Origin: JAIMBK01 sp040755975
Lineage (GTDB): Bacteria > Bacillota > Desulfotomaculia > Desulfotomaculales > Nap2-2B
Length of the DNA: 12,214 nucleotides
Direction of reading: 5' to 3'
NCBI GenBank assembly: GCA_040755975.1
Contig: JBFLZY010000079.1
Span: 1 to 12,214 of the forward strand
Below, piece after piece: positions 1-7,125 of this stretch. The position numbers were made by a program, and so were the translations under genes. The number at the start of each line of letters is the position of its first letter. The first letter of the stretch is position 1. The notes under the pieces are model-generated. The model worked only from the letters and a program-made list of their open reading frames with translations. It was not told where the DNA came from and did not search any database.

Positions 1-43
1 CCAGCTGATTTTGCTTTTCAAGAGTGAACTTGTAATGTTAAAT

Positions 44-84
44 CCCAACTAAATGGTATTGGTTACCAAGAGGGGTTAGTTGGG
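44..84. repeat. Nested inverted repeat near the left edge
   Basis: CCCAACTAA (44-52) pairs perfectly with TTAGTTGGG (76-84), and the palindrome TTGGTTACCAA (59-69) sits in the loop, so the stretch can fold into a stem with an inner hairpin. No run of T follows, so it is not a standard terminator. The same TTAGTTGGG 9-mer recurs inside both copies of the 53-bp repeat (214-222 and 7682-7690). No gene could be supported in bases 1-245: the open frames there lack a ribosome binding site and recognisable protein features. Confidence 0.5.
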
Positions 85-190
85 TTAAGAAAACATGTTT
101 TTTTCACGGGGTTTTTCGACTGTCTCAGGAAGTTGGCAAGTTATATACGCCGCTTATTTAGTAAGAACCAAAATCTTTTTGCATTAATTC

Positions 191-243
191 TATCTAATCG
201 ATGGACAACTACATTAGTTGGGACGCCGACAACCTTTGTTAAT
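191..243 (+). repeat. 53-bp perfect direct repeat, copy 1
   Basis: These 53 bases are identical to 7659-7711 in the same orientation, and the flanks are unrelated on both sides. The repeat contains a short perfect hairpin, CAACTA-CAT-TAGTTG. It ends two bases before the proposed left end of the IS1634-like element. In both copies one frame reads ...SNRWTTTLVGTPTTFVN, but here no convincing gene surrounds it. It could be a duplicated piece of the gene at 7188-7828, or a short element or recombination site of its own. Confidence 0.85.
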
Positions 244-362
244 CTCAAGTTTGACAGCAAAACCCCTATTTTCGGGCCTTTGGTACCAAAAAACCCAGTA
301 AAATCAAGGGGTGCTTCCAAAAATTTTTTCAAGTGTTGTGCTACGTGAGTAAATATTTATCT

Positions 363-391
363 TTTACTATATGGCTATAGTATGGTATAAT
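363..391 (+). promoter_or_regulatory. Candidate sigma-A promoter of the IS1634-like transposase
   Basis: A perfect -10 box TATAAT lies at 386-391, with a weak -35 candidate TTTACT at 363-368 and a 17-base spacer. Transcription would start about 398, only a few bases before the ATG at 401, and no Shine-Dalgarno sequence is visible. The transcript would therefore be nearly leaderless, or the box is fortuitous in this AT-rich stretch. Confidence 0.35.
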
Positions 392-400
392 AGTTATGCT

Positions 401-1957
401 ATGTATGCCAGAACCAAGACCTTCACCAACAAAGACGGCTCCCAAAGAACCTACCTTTATATAGTTGAGGGTGTCCGGGAAAACGGGAAAATCCGCCAGA
501 AGATTGTCGCCAACCTGGGCCGGATCGAAGACGTGCAAGGAGGCGAACTGGATAAACTGATCAGCAGCCTGATCAGGTTCTCCAAAAGGAAGTGGGTCCA
601 GGCCGAGGCGGCCAAAATCATGTCGCCAAGGAATGGGGCACAGAGCTGATCTTCCGCACCATCTGGGAAAGGCTCGACCTGCACCAAACCCTGGAAATGG
701 CCAAGAAGGAGATCAGTGCTCCTCTCACGGAAGCAGTTTACGCCATGGTTTTAAACCGCATCTCCGATCCCTTGTCCAAGCGCGCCGTCAACGAATGGGT
801 CAGCGAAATCTACCGGCCGTCTTTTGGTGCGCTGGAATTGCACCACTTCTACCGGGCGCTGGACTTTCTCATTGCTCACAAAGAAATCATTGAACTATTT
901 GAGCAGGTAAGGCACCTCTTTAACTTAGAGCTGGACCTGGTCTTCTGGGACACCACCTTCACCTACTTCTAAGGGAACGGGCCGGAAGGTTTAGCGGAAT
1001 ACGGGTACTCCAAAGATCATCGTCCGGACCGGGTCCAGATCATGATCGGGGTGCTAATGACCAAAGAAGGGATCCCGGTGGCCCACCAGGTGTTTCCCGG
1101 GAGCACCGCCGACATCGAAACCTTCAAAGCCATTATTACCGATACGCGAAATCGCTTTCAGCTCCGCCGGGTCATCTTTGTCGGCGACCGCGGGATGGTC
1201 AGCCCGACCCTGTTAGACGAGCTCGATCATGAGCACATCGAGTACATCGTCGGGGTCAAGATGCGCAAGATGAAAGCGGTGGAAAAGATCCTCAAAACCG
1301 GCGGCAGATACCGGGTGGTCAGCGAAAATCTCAAGGTCAAAGAGGTTTGGTCCGAAGACGCCGGCCGCTACATCATCTGTTCCAACCCCGTCGAAGCCGA
1401 ACGCGACCGCCAGGCCCGGGAAGAAATGATCAAAAAATTAGAAGAAAAGCTCAAAACAGCTCATTGGCAACAGTGGATACCGCCGGTACCTGGTTATCAA
1501 AAAGGAGACGGTCGAAATCGACTACCGGGCGTTTGAGGAAGATGCCAGATACGACGGCAAGTACGTCTTGAGGACCAACTCCGGCCTGGATACCGCCGAG
1601 GTGGCCTTGGCCTACAAGGACCTCTGGCGGGTGGAAAGGGCCTTTCGGGAGTTGAAGTCCACCCTCGACTTAAGGCCTATCTATCATTTCAAAGACCGCC
1701 GGGTGAGGGCGCATGTGATGGTTTGTTTTCTGGCCCTGGTTTTAGAGTCGACCCTCTTGCGCTCCTTAAAACAAATAAACAGCCAGGTGGAGTACATGTA
1801 CCTGATCCGCGACTTAAAACAGCTCAAAGCAGTTGAGTTAACCTTAGAAGGAACCCGCTACCTCTGCCGGACCGAACTTCCGGGCAACTCCCACGAAGCC
1901 TTTCGGGCCTTAGGGATCAGGCCGCCCAGTCAGGTGGTGGTTATTGCCCAGGAATAA
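401..1957 (+). pseudogene. IS1634-family DDE transposase, frameshifted
   Basis: The conceptual product begins MYARTKTFTNKDGS, then reads VRENGKIRQKIVANLGR, a start typical of IS1634-type transposases. The DDE residues can be placed in WDTTFTYF (about 945-970), FVGDRGMVSP (about 1180-1205) and LWRVERAFRELK (about 1622-1657), the last being the YREK-type signature. The reading frame is broken at about 612-625 (frameshift after QAEAAKI), by a TAA at 970-972 where family members continue (ThrTyrPhe-stop-GlyAsnGlyPro), and again at about 1441-1465 (frameshift before QLIGNSGYRRYL). It then reads open to the TAA at 1957. I chose ATG 401 over ATG 371 because the family start matches there. Its normal role is to cut and join the ends of its own element; no intact product can be made here. 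Confidence 0.9.
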
Positions 1958-2123
1958 TTAAGGGTAATTGTTGTGGTACGTCACCTCTTTGTCTCCGCAA
2001 AGCCTTGATTTTTGGGATAGTTAATGTGGTTAAGTGTCAAAGTTGCGTTAGAGTCCCAGCTTTTAAGAGTACCTTTTTTAACAACCGCTTGTTTTACAAT
2101 AAAACTTTTTCCAATTACTCGTA

Positions 2124-2336
2124 TTATAGTACAAATCCGGTCTTCCACCCCACCCTGCCGTCTCCCTCTACATGCCTATCGATTATGTACTCCCGTACAG
2201 TTACTTCCACCCCTGAACCAGTTTCTTGGGCGTTAAGGATTTCAAATCCAGCATACTTACTCCACCACGTATGGCCCGCGCCTAAAACTCTGTCTTGCTT
2301 TATGCGGTTATGCTGCTCCACTACCTCAATTGCCTA
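2124..2336 (-). pseudogene. Decayed minus-strand coding fragment, unknown family
   Basis: On the minus strand this stretch reads AIEVVEQHNRIKQDRVLGAG, then HTWWSKYAGFEILNAQETGS and GVEVTVREYIID, ending GWKTGFVL-stop. It looks like true protein: hydrophobic and charged residues alternate and the EVTVREY stretch suits a beta strand, whereas the overlapping + frame is cysteine/serine-rich and looks like a shadow. It has stops just upstream (TAG at 2334-2336) and no start with a ribosome binding site. Further upstream (about 2463-2340, minus) are short pieces such as GIPFPFYAVDK in other frames, suggesting one gene broken by several lesions. I do not recognise the family; an NTF2-like fold is only a guess. 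The rest of 2046-2530 holds nothing else I can support. Confidence 0.4.
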
Positions 2337-2533
2337 TAGAAGCTTATTTGTCAACTGCATAAAAAGGGAAGGGTATGCCTTTCTTTACTCTCGTTTTTTA
2401 TTCGGGGAAGAAAGGGTAGGGCAATTCGCGCAGCATGATTGCTTCCTTCGGTTGGTTAGACATACTAACTTTTCAGTCGTTTAATTCCGGCATTTCATAG
2501 TCAGTTCCTCTTACTCCAAAAATCCTTTTTTCC

Positions 2534-2553
2534 AAAAAGGGGGCTCCCCCTTT
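2534..2553 (-). terminator. Rho-independent terminator after the DUF3048 gene
   Basis: Read on the minus strand, AAAGGGGG and CCCCCTTT form a GC-rich stem with a tiny loop, followed by a run of T (plus-strand A at 2534-2538). It begins five bases after the stop codon at 2558, so it clearly serves that gene. Confidence 0.8.
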
Positions 2554-2557
2554 CCTC

Positions 2558-3417
2558 TCACCGCCACTCCACGATGTAGCCAGCTTTATCGCCAACTATG
2601 TGAAACCAGACAGGGCCGCTTAGGAGCAGCGGGTTGCCTGATTCCTCAGTACCTAAGCAGAGCGGCTCGTGAAAGCGGCGGACCCAGATGGCCGGGCTTT
2701 GCCGCCCATCGGCAAATACCACCGCTTTTCCTCCATCACCCGCAAAGACCCCGTTGGGGAAGGCCCTGGAGTCCAAGGGCCCACTCCGCGCATCGCAAAC
2801 AAGACCACCAAGGCACGTACTCGCAACGTGGTGTCTCCGAGTTTCCGCTGGTAGTATCCTTTCTCCCAGCGCCAGTGCCACAACTCAGTACCGTCGTCTT
2901 TCCTCGCCGCTACCCTGGTAGCGGGCAAGCCTCCAGGACGCACACCTCGTCTTTGCATCATCTGCCAGCCTTCCGCAGGCAAAACCTGTTGCCGGAATCG
3001 GCCCATTTCTGCAGTCGCTTGGCGCACGCTGATATACTTCTTCCCTGGGTTGTACACCATGATAGGCGGATTGTGCGACTCCAGATATTCCTGCGCATCC
3101 GAACGCAAGATCCCACAGACCACACAGCCGTACGGTATGGCCAGATCCATGCCGCCCAGTGACAACGGCGCTATGGGCCCGACCTCCCTTTGGGGAGCAT
3201 GCGTGAACACCGCCAGGAATTGTAGGGCTCCGAAAAGATCAGTCCACTCAAAAACGATCTCAGCCTCAGCCAAACCCTTGGCCCGACTTTCAGGGTGGTC
3301 AGCGGACTGCGAGATCATGACACAGACAGGGTGCGGAAGGTCTGAGGCGTGAAGGTGGAGAGCATACAACACTATCGATAAGCGAGAAGGGATAGAAGAA
3401 TCCCAACCAAGAACCAT
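2558..3417 (-). pseudogene. DUF3048 (YerB-like) protein gene, frameshifted
   Basis: The N-terminal half contains HPVCVMISQSADHPESRAKG followed by LAEAEIVFEW, which fits the DUF3048 N-terminal pattern (an Asn/Met-rich strand, 'RPQSGL.eAdiVyE'). It continues with FLAVFTHAP and a VGPIAP motif. The C-terminal half, in another frame, reads GGKAVVFADGRQSPAIWVRR, then ESGNPLLLSGPVWFHIV, which matches the DUF3048 C-terminal pattern. The frame changes once at about 2760-2810 (after RALVVLFA), so the two halves cannot be made as one protein. Start ATG 3417 has GGAG nine bases upstream and a TATAAT box 48 bases upstream. YerB-type proteins are normally lipoproteins of about 330 residues; here about 286 codons remain and no signal peptide is seen at this start. 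Biochemical function of the family is unknown. Confidence 0.8.
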
Positions 3418-3464
3418 TTCCGGAAGCTCCGGCGCTTCTGCATCATCATCACCCTCGTGACCAT

Positions 3465-3493
3465 ATTATACCAGATTTTTTCTAATTCATCGA
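3465..3493 (-). promoter_or_regulatory. Candidate sigma-A promoter for the DUF3048 gene
   Basis: On the minus strand a perfect TATAAT occupies 3470-3465, with TCGATG (3493-3488) as a weak -35 at a 17-base spacing. Transcription would start about 3457 and give a leader of about 40 bases before ATG 3417. This supports a start for the DUF3048 gene without the usual lipoprotein signal. Confidence 0.5.
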
Positions 3494-3664
3494 TAATTTT
3501 TTAAACCATCAAGCATTCGCCGAATGTCATCGCTAGTGGGCATTTTATCGGGCCATCTTTTGGTGCTACCTCTTCGTGCATTTACCTTTCATCCGGCATT
3601 AAATCCTGCAACCCGCAAGGACAAGACAGATCAGTATCAAGCTAAATACGGCCAGCTTCCTCAT
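3487..3664 (-). pseudogene. Small lipoprotein gene, disrupted
   Basis: ATG 3664 opens MRKLAVFSLILICLVLAGC, a textbook lipoprotein signal: basic N-terminus, hydrophobic core and the lipobox LAGC. The frame then stops at once (TAA, 3601-3599). In a second frame the stretch to TGA 3487 reads KVNARRGSTKRWPDKMPTSD, then DIRRMLDGLKNYR, which looks like genuine protein. The original product was therefore probably a lipoprotein of roughly 60 residues, now broken by lesions between 3600 and 3585. The ATG overlaps the stop of the preceding small gene (TAATG, 3666-3662), typical of translational coupling. A GGGGGG Shine-Dalgarno-like run (3680-3675) lies ten bases upstream and can pair with CCCCC at 3690-3686, so the site could be hidden in a hairpin. 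Function is unknown. Confidence 0.55.
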
Positions 3665-3728
3665 TATTCATTGACCCCCCAAGCCGGGGGTACCACCCGG
3701 CAATCTCCCGTTGACCGTGTTATTAACC
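3664..3728 (-). pseudogene. 3' part of a small membrane-peptide gene split by an IS
   Basis: Beyond the low-coordinate end of the IS, the minus strand reads LITRSTGDCRVVPPAWGVNE and stops at TAA 3666-3664, overlapping the next ATG by one base. Joined to the 5' part at 5400-5451 across the IS, the frame is kept and gives about 40 residues: a signal-like or membrane helix followed by a short hydrophilic tail with one cysteine. Both the in-frame join and the coupled stop-start support a real gene before insertion. Confidence 0.55.
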
Positions 3729-5399
3729 TAATTAGATTCTGCTGAAAAAAGCAATTTCCTGAGGCTCGTCTATAGGTCTGTAGCTCGTTCCTTGATAACT
3801 TGATCATGGTTTGACGCTGCCGCCTGGCTTAGATCAGCTTGGCGACCCGGTTCAGGTTGTATCCCCAGATGGCTCCGCCCACCCAGCGCCGGCAGCCGTC
3901 CAATCCCCGGTAAAGCGTTCGGTCGAGTCCGTAGCGCCTCTTCAGCTCACTGATTGTCCCCTCTTGACCGGCCCGCCAGCGCTGTAGCCGCCTGAACCAG
4001 GATTGGCGCTCATGCCCGGTGCGCCGGCGGCTGCGTTTGCCTTTAAAGGGCAGGCTGACTTTTTGCACACTTTAAAGCGCGTTCGTTCTCCGGAGCCCAG
4101 AATCCCCGGTCGGTAGCGGCACCTTGGGGCACCTGACCGGTGCGGCGGATATGCTCCGCCACCCCGGGAACGAGTAACTCCTGGTCCGGAGGGTTGCCTA
4201 TCATAACGCTGTACTCGGTGATCAGCCGCTCCGACTTTCCGTCAACCGTACTTTGTAACCGAACTGGGTTTCCCGGTTTGCCTTGCCGCGTTTGATGGGC
4301 CGGGCCTCCGGGTCAAAAATGCTCACCACGCGCTCCGGCAGGATTAGCTGACCGGCGTTCACCCGACGCGCCTGTTTGATTACCTGTTCTCCCCGGACAA
4401 GGGCTTTTTCCAGTTGCGCCGCAAGACGCTGCTGCCTTACCTGTACCGTGTTGGCCAGGTTTTGGGCTTCCCGGTGAAGATACTGCACTACCCCCCGGGC
4501 AACCTTAAGGGTCTTTTTAAGCGATGTCGGCCATTTCGCCGGTAATCCGGCGCACTTCCTCTACCGCGTCTTGCGTGCGCCGCTTCAATACTTTGGCGAT
4601 TGCCAGCACCCGTTTCTTGATGCTGCGCGTGCGGTCACGGACAGCGATCCCGGCGTCTCCGGCAGCAGCCTGAACCTGTTTCACCAAGCGTGTCACCACC
4701 CGCACCGCGTCCGCAATCAAGCCGGAATCGGTGGGATGGTGGATGTTGGCCTCGACTACCGTTGTGTCCACCCGCACTTTGTTTCTGCTCTTTAAGAGCC
4801 TTTCTTCCCGTGCTTTGCGGACGAGGTGGGCGTTTAACTCGGCCATGTGGTCACTACCGTCAACATCCAGTCGCTGCCGGATCTTGGACAGGCTGCTGGG
4901 ATGGGGCACCGGCTTGTTCTAAGGGAATCCGGCAGAAACGGCGCCAGCTGATCCGGTCGTTGACCAGGGCGCAAACCTCCCGGTCGCTTAAACGATACTG
5001 GTGTTTGAGTGCTGTTAGGCGCAAGAAGGTTTCCGCAGGAACGGAGGGCCTTCCCAGGCAGCAGTGGTATTTGTCCCGAAACGGCGTAAAGAAGCGCCCG
5101 TCATCCAGCCAGGCATCCAGTTTGGCCAGATCTTCCGGGAGTTCAGAAGACTTAAAGGCGGCAGCAGTAAATCCACCAGTGATATTTGTCGGCTTTCTTC
5201 CTGCCGGAGGCGCAACATTATTTTTCACCCCCGCAGGAAACCGGGTTTTTGCGTCGAACCATGATCAACATAGGGATTCCCTCCCGGCGTTTGTTTGGTT
5301 TTCTTCTCCTTAAACAATTCGCCACAGGAGCCGGAATCCCTTGATTTATATGCCTTTTCAAAGAACTTTTCGGCTGACTTTTTCAGCGGAATCTAATTA
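3729..5399 (-). mobile_element. ISNCY/IS5-like insertion sequence, inactive, 1671 bp
   Basis: The ends are inverted repeats of 21 bases, 20 of them matching: 3729-3749 on the + strand and 5399-5379 on the minus strand, sharing AGATTCYGCTGAAAAA preceded by TAATT. The outermost TAATTA is palindromic, so part of it (for example AATT) may be a target duplication. The only gene is a minus-strand transposase pseudogene. The element sits inside a small minus-strand gene whose halves join in frame once it is removed. Confidence 0.8.
3829..5228 (-). pseudogene. DDE transposase (ISNCY/IS5-related), multiply frameshifted
   Basis: GTG 5228 follows a GGGGGTG ribosome binding site. The N-terminal part (LPEDLAKLDAWLDD ... 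GRPSVPAETFLRL ... RISWRRFCRIPLE) is the DUF772-type domain of this transposase group. The next piece reads VPHPSSLSKIRQRLD and VDTTVVEANIHHPTDSG (first catalytic Asp), then comes VQYLHREAQNLANTV and FGYKVRLTE. A further piece holds GAATDRGFWAPENERAL (second Asp), and the last holds GQEGTISELKRRYGL (Glu), ending RVAKLI at 3829. The frame changes at about 4915, 4517, 4235 and 4070, so the gene is in five pieces. All catalytic regions remain recognisable, which suggests recent inactivation. Confidence 0.88.
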
Positions 5400-5451
5400 A
5401 TAAAACAAGCATACAAGCCACCATCGGCAATACCGTAATAACCTTTTTCAT
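5400..5451 (-). pseudogene. 5' part of a small membrane-peptide gene split by an IS
   Basis: A perfect AGGAGG (5465-5460) with eight bases of spacing precedes ATG 5451, which opens MKKVITVLPMVACMLVLL. This has a basic start and a hydrophobic core, like a signal peptide or a single membrane helix. The frame runs straight into the IS end, where it would stop after IRFR. The missing remainder is at 3728-3664 on the other side of the IS. A start site this strong argues that the gene was expressed before the insertion. No family is recognised. Confidence 0.55.
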
Positions 5452-5504
5452 TATTCCTACCTCCTGCAAAAGGACCTTCCTTAAAATTATAGACGTCGAA
5501 CCGG

Positions 5505-5663
5505 TTATTTTGTTCCACCCGCCGCAGAAAGATCTCCAACCACCCTGCCAGTGGCATCAACCTTGACAAAGGCAGGAACACGCTTTCTTTTTATCGCGCA
5601 GGAAGAGCTCGGACCAGTACGTGTTAACCTGTAACCATCGGGAGTAACGCCCTTAAAAAGCAT
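5505..5663 (-). pseudogene. Short hypothetical ORF or gene remnant upstream of the split gene
   Basis: ATG 5663 opens a 52-codon frame, MLFKGVTPDGYRL ... FVKVDATGRVVGDLSAAGG, ending TAA at 5507-5505. The frame is open further upstream but offers no start codon with a ribosome binding site. Pieces in the other two minus frames (VNTYWSELFLRDKKK and RRVEQNNRFDVYNF) look equally protein-like, so this may be a longer gene scrambled by small indels. It lies 54 bases before the ATG of the split membrane-peptide gene on the same strand and could have been its upstream partner. No family recognised; low confidence. Confidence 0.25.
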
Positions 5664-5860
5664 TAGCCGGTTTGTCTGTTGTTTTCGTCTACTTTTTTTA
5701 TGCCTCTCATCCAGAAAAATTTCACCAAGAATGTCGGAAAAAAGCGATCTTTTTCTCCCAAAATAAGGAACCTTTCCTTCTGCTTAAACGTCTTATTCTT
5801 GAAGAAACGAGAGTTTCAGTTCCTGGGCTTCAATGTTATGCAAAATATAAGAAAACCAAA

Positions 5861-5956
5861 TACCGGCGTAAAGGGCAAACTCTCCGAAAGGCGAGGACGC
5901 AAAGCCACAGGGTCTAAGGTGCCGACCGGCACTACGATAGCCTGGCTGCCGCTGTA
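5861..5956 (+). ncRNA. Cyclic-di-GMP-I (GEMM-I) riboswitch
   Basis: The core matches the class-I c-di-GMP aptamer: GGGCAAAC (5873-5880), a hairpin closed by a GAAA tetraloop (5886-5889), GGACGCAAAGCCAC (5895-5908), then a CTAA joining element (5914-5917) and a second hairpin with the tetraloop-receptor side (5918-5949). The closing stem P1 pairs TACCGGCG (5861-5868) with CGCTGTA (5950-5956), one C being bulged. The aptamer binds the second messenger c-di-GMP and controls the downstream transcript. A terminator follows 11 bases later and the holin-like gene begins 68 bases downstream, so control is probably by transcription termination. I could not identify an antiterminator by eye, so whether c-di-GMP turns the operon on or off is open. 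No convincing sigma-A promoter was found in 5780-5860. Confidence 0.95.
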
Positions 5957-5967
5957 ACAGTCGTCTA

Positions 5968-6007
5968 CCTGCCCTCTTGGTTAAATTATGGCAGGGTTTT
6001 TGTTTTT
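5968..6007 (+). terminator. Riboswitch expression-platform terminator
   Basis: CCTGCC (5968-5973) pairs with GGCAGG (5990-5995) around a 16-base loop, followed by TTTTTGTTTTT (5997-6007). It lies between the c-di-GMP aptamer and the ribosome binding site of the first gene, the usual place for the regulated terminator of a riboswitch. Confidence 0.85.
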
Positions 6008-6024
6008 CTGGGGAGGTGATTAAA

Positions 6025-6360
6025 GTGCCAGATCTATTTACCTATGATTCACTGGGGAGTTTAACAGGAGCGGTTACCGCTACTGTACTTGTAGTTCAAT
6101 TTCTTAAAAACCTTGAGCCATTTAAACGTTTCCCCAGCAGGTGGCTTGCCCTGGCAGTCGCCGAGGGGGTAGTGGCGGTGAATAGCATCGCCACAGGTCA
6201 TTTCACCCTTAAAGAGCTTCCGCTTCACCTTCTCAATGGTCTTTTGGTAGCTGCTTCCGCCATCGGAAGCTGGGAGGTGATCCACGATAATCTCTTTGGT
6301 GGCCCCCAAAAGGAAAGGGGTAGTAATCCATGCAAAGAAAACCAAAGCTCCGGGAAATGA
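6025..6360 (+). CDS. Holin-like small membrane protein
   Basis: GTG 6025 is preceded by GGGGAGGTGATT, a strong ribosome binding site, giving 111 residues. An upstream in-frame TTG at 5977 lies inside the riboswitch terminator and is rejected. Three hydrophobic stretches stand out: about residues 8-27 (SLGSLTGAVTATVLVVQFLK), 38-56 (WLALAVAEGVVAVNSIATG) and 63-85 (LPLHLLNGLLVAASAIGSWE), with a basic, hydrophilic tail. Size and topology resemble phage or bacteriocin holins, proteins that open the membrane for lysins or small molecules. It is first in a c-di-GMP-riboswitch operon and overlaps the next gene by 31 bases. The holin label rests on topology and context, so another role such as membrane tethering of the sigma proteins is possible. 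Confidence 0.75.
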   Translation: MPDLFTYDSLGSLTGAVTATVLVVQFLKNLEPFKRFPSRWLALAVAEGVVAVNSIATGHFTLKELPLHLLNGLLVAASAIGSWEVIHDNLFGGPQKERGSNPCKENQSSGK

Positions 6361-6581
6361 TCGATAAAGCCAGGAGCGGTGATCAAGAGGCCCTCATCCA
6401 GGTGGTGCAACGGCTTACCCCCCTCATTAAAAAGTACAGTCGCCGGCTGGGTTATCATGATGCCTATCCTGACCTGGTATTCTGGATCCTGGCGGCAGTA
6501 AAGCGGTACAAGCCAAAGACCACCTGGGGTAAAGATGAACTGGAACGCTATTTTTCCGGTAAACATAAGGACACAAGGTAA
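6330..6581 (+). CDS. Sigma-70 region-2-like small protein (RsoA-like; HTH_16 type)
   Basis: The 83-residue product reads LREMIDKARSGDQEALIQVV, then LTPLIKKYSRRLGYHDAYPD and LVFWILAAVKRYKP. The pattern 'A..GD.eAl..l...l.PLIkKYsr.lgy.DAy.DL' is that of sigma-70 regions 1.2-2.2, the part that binds the RNA polymerase beta-prime coiled coil. The protein ends before any region 3 or 4. B. subtilis RsoA has a comparable length and acts as the region-2 half of the split sigma factor SigO-RsoA. ATG 6330 lies within the end of the holin-like gene, behind a weak AAGGAAAGGGG site, implying coupled translation. The natural partner is the region-4 protein encoded 139 bases downstream. It could alternatively be read as a helix-turn-helix protein of the conjugative-element type. 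Confidence 0.75.
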   Translation: MQRKPKLREMIDKARSGDQEALIQVVQRLTPLIKKYSRRLGYHDAYPDLVFWILAAVKRYKPKTTWGKDELERYFSGKHKDTR

Positions 6582-6596
6582 ATAAAAAATCTTTTC

Positions 6597-6630
6597 AAGG
6601 GGGGTTGTCAAAAGCCCCCCTTTCTTTCTC
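6597..6630 (+). terminator. Hairpin between the two sigma-like genes, terminator or attenuator
   Basis: AAGGGGGG (6597-6604) pairs with CCCCCCTT (6615-6622), loop of ten bases, followed by a T-rich run (TTTCTTTCTC). It sits 16 bases after the region-2-like gene and before the region-4 gene, so it probably lowers transcription of the distal genes or separates two units. Confidence 0.65.
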
Positions 6631-6720
6631 TTTAGTTTGGTAGAGGGCGGAATAGATAAACGAAAAGGAGGTGGATAAAGATGGTGGCCTACACTTGACG
6701 ATCCTGAAGAAGCGCAAATT

Positions 6721-7095
6721 GTGGCCTGGTTTCAGATTGGCTTACGCCGCGAAGCAACCAGACTGGCGAAAAAACAGAAGCGGCTGCGGGACCACGAATT
6801 GTTAATCCTGAACGAATTGGTCAGCAATGAAGAGGGAACTGAAATGCTCGCTACCATTCCCGCTCCGACTGATGTCTGCGCCGAAGTGGAAAATGCACTC
6901 TTTCTCCAACAAGCCCTCTCTTTGCTGACGCCGCAACAGCAAGCAGTGATTACCATGACGATCTTAGAAGGGATTCCGGAGCAGAAGGTGGCTGACGAAA
7001 TGGGGGTGACCAGGCAGGCGGTGAACAGGATCAAGCTGCGGGCGTTAAAAAGGCTGAAGAAACATTTTGTCCTGGACGAGCCCACCGCCAAGTAG
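6721..7095 (+). CDS. Sigma-70 region-4 protein (SigO-like), 5' end apparently frameshifted
   Basis: The 124 residues from GTG 6721 hold a basic helical N-terminus (WFQIGLRREATRLAKKQKRL) and a clear sigma region 4: LSLLTPQQQAVITMTILEG, then PEQKVADEMGVTRQAVNRIK, the helix-turn-helix that reads the -35 box. No region 2 is present. A perfect AAAGGAGGTG (6664-6673) is spaced correctly for ATG 6681, but that frame stops after five codons (MVAYT). The gene's own frame runs open upstream from 6679 as WWPTLDDPEEAQIV with no start codon. One lost or gained base near 6683-6690 would restore a protein of about 137 residues. Without it, translation must start at GTG 6721, which has no good ribosome binding site. 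With the preceding gene it would make a two-piece sigma factor. Confidence 0.78.
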   Translation: MAWFQIGLRREATRLAKKQKRLRDHELLILNELVSNEEGTEMLATIPAPTDVCAEVENALFLQQALSLLTPQQQAVITMTILEGIPEQKVADEMGVTRQAVNRIKLRALKRLKKHFVLDEPTAK

Positions 7096-7125
7096 AGCCT
7101 CATCCAGGACGGACAACCCCATACC

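Larger units (their letters stand above)
246..2045 (+). mobile_element. IS1634-like insertion sequence, inactive
   Basis: The element carries one transposase pseudogene. Candidate terminal inverted repeats are CAAGTTTGACA at 246-256 and TGTCAAAGTTG at 2035-2045, matching at 10 of 11 positions, with weaker similarity continuing inward. The resulting length of about 1.8 kb suits the family. No clear target-site duplication was found, so the ends are provisional. A second pair of related sequences closer to the gene, TGTTGTGCTACGTGA (334-348) and TGTTGTGGTACGTCA (1969-1983), is in direct orientation and so does not look like inverted ends. With its transposase broken, the element could only move with help from another copy. 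Confidence 0.55.

Noticed and set aside
334..1983. TGTTGTG.TACGT.A sequences at 334-348 and 1969-1983 as ends of the first IS
   Set aside because: They are in direct, not inverted, orientation; the CAAGTTTGACA / TGTCAAAGTTG pair further out is a better inverted match.
2005..2484. 159-residue + strand open frame
   Set aside because: Its composition (Cys, Ser, Pro rich) and lack of a ribosome binding site suggest a shadow of the protein-like minus-strand sequence at 2124-2336.
4690..5313. 207-residue + strand open frame
   Set aside because: It lies antisense to the transposase of the second IS, which has clear family motifs on the minus strand.
5672..5957. Two overlapping + strand open frames upstream of the holin-like gene
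   Set aside because: They run into the c-di-GMP riboswitch, whose conserved RNA core explains that sequence; no ribosome binding site or protein features.
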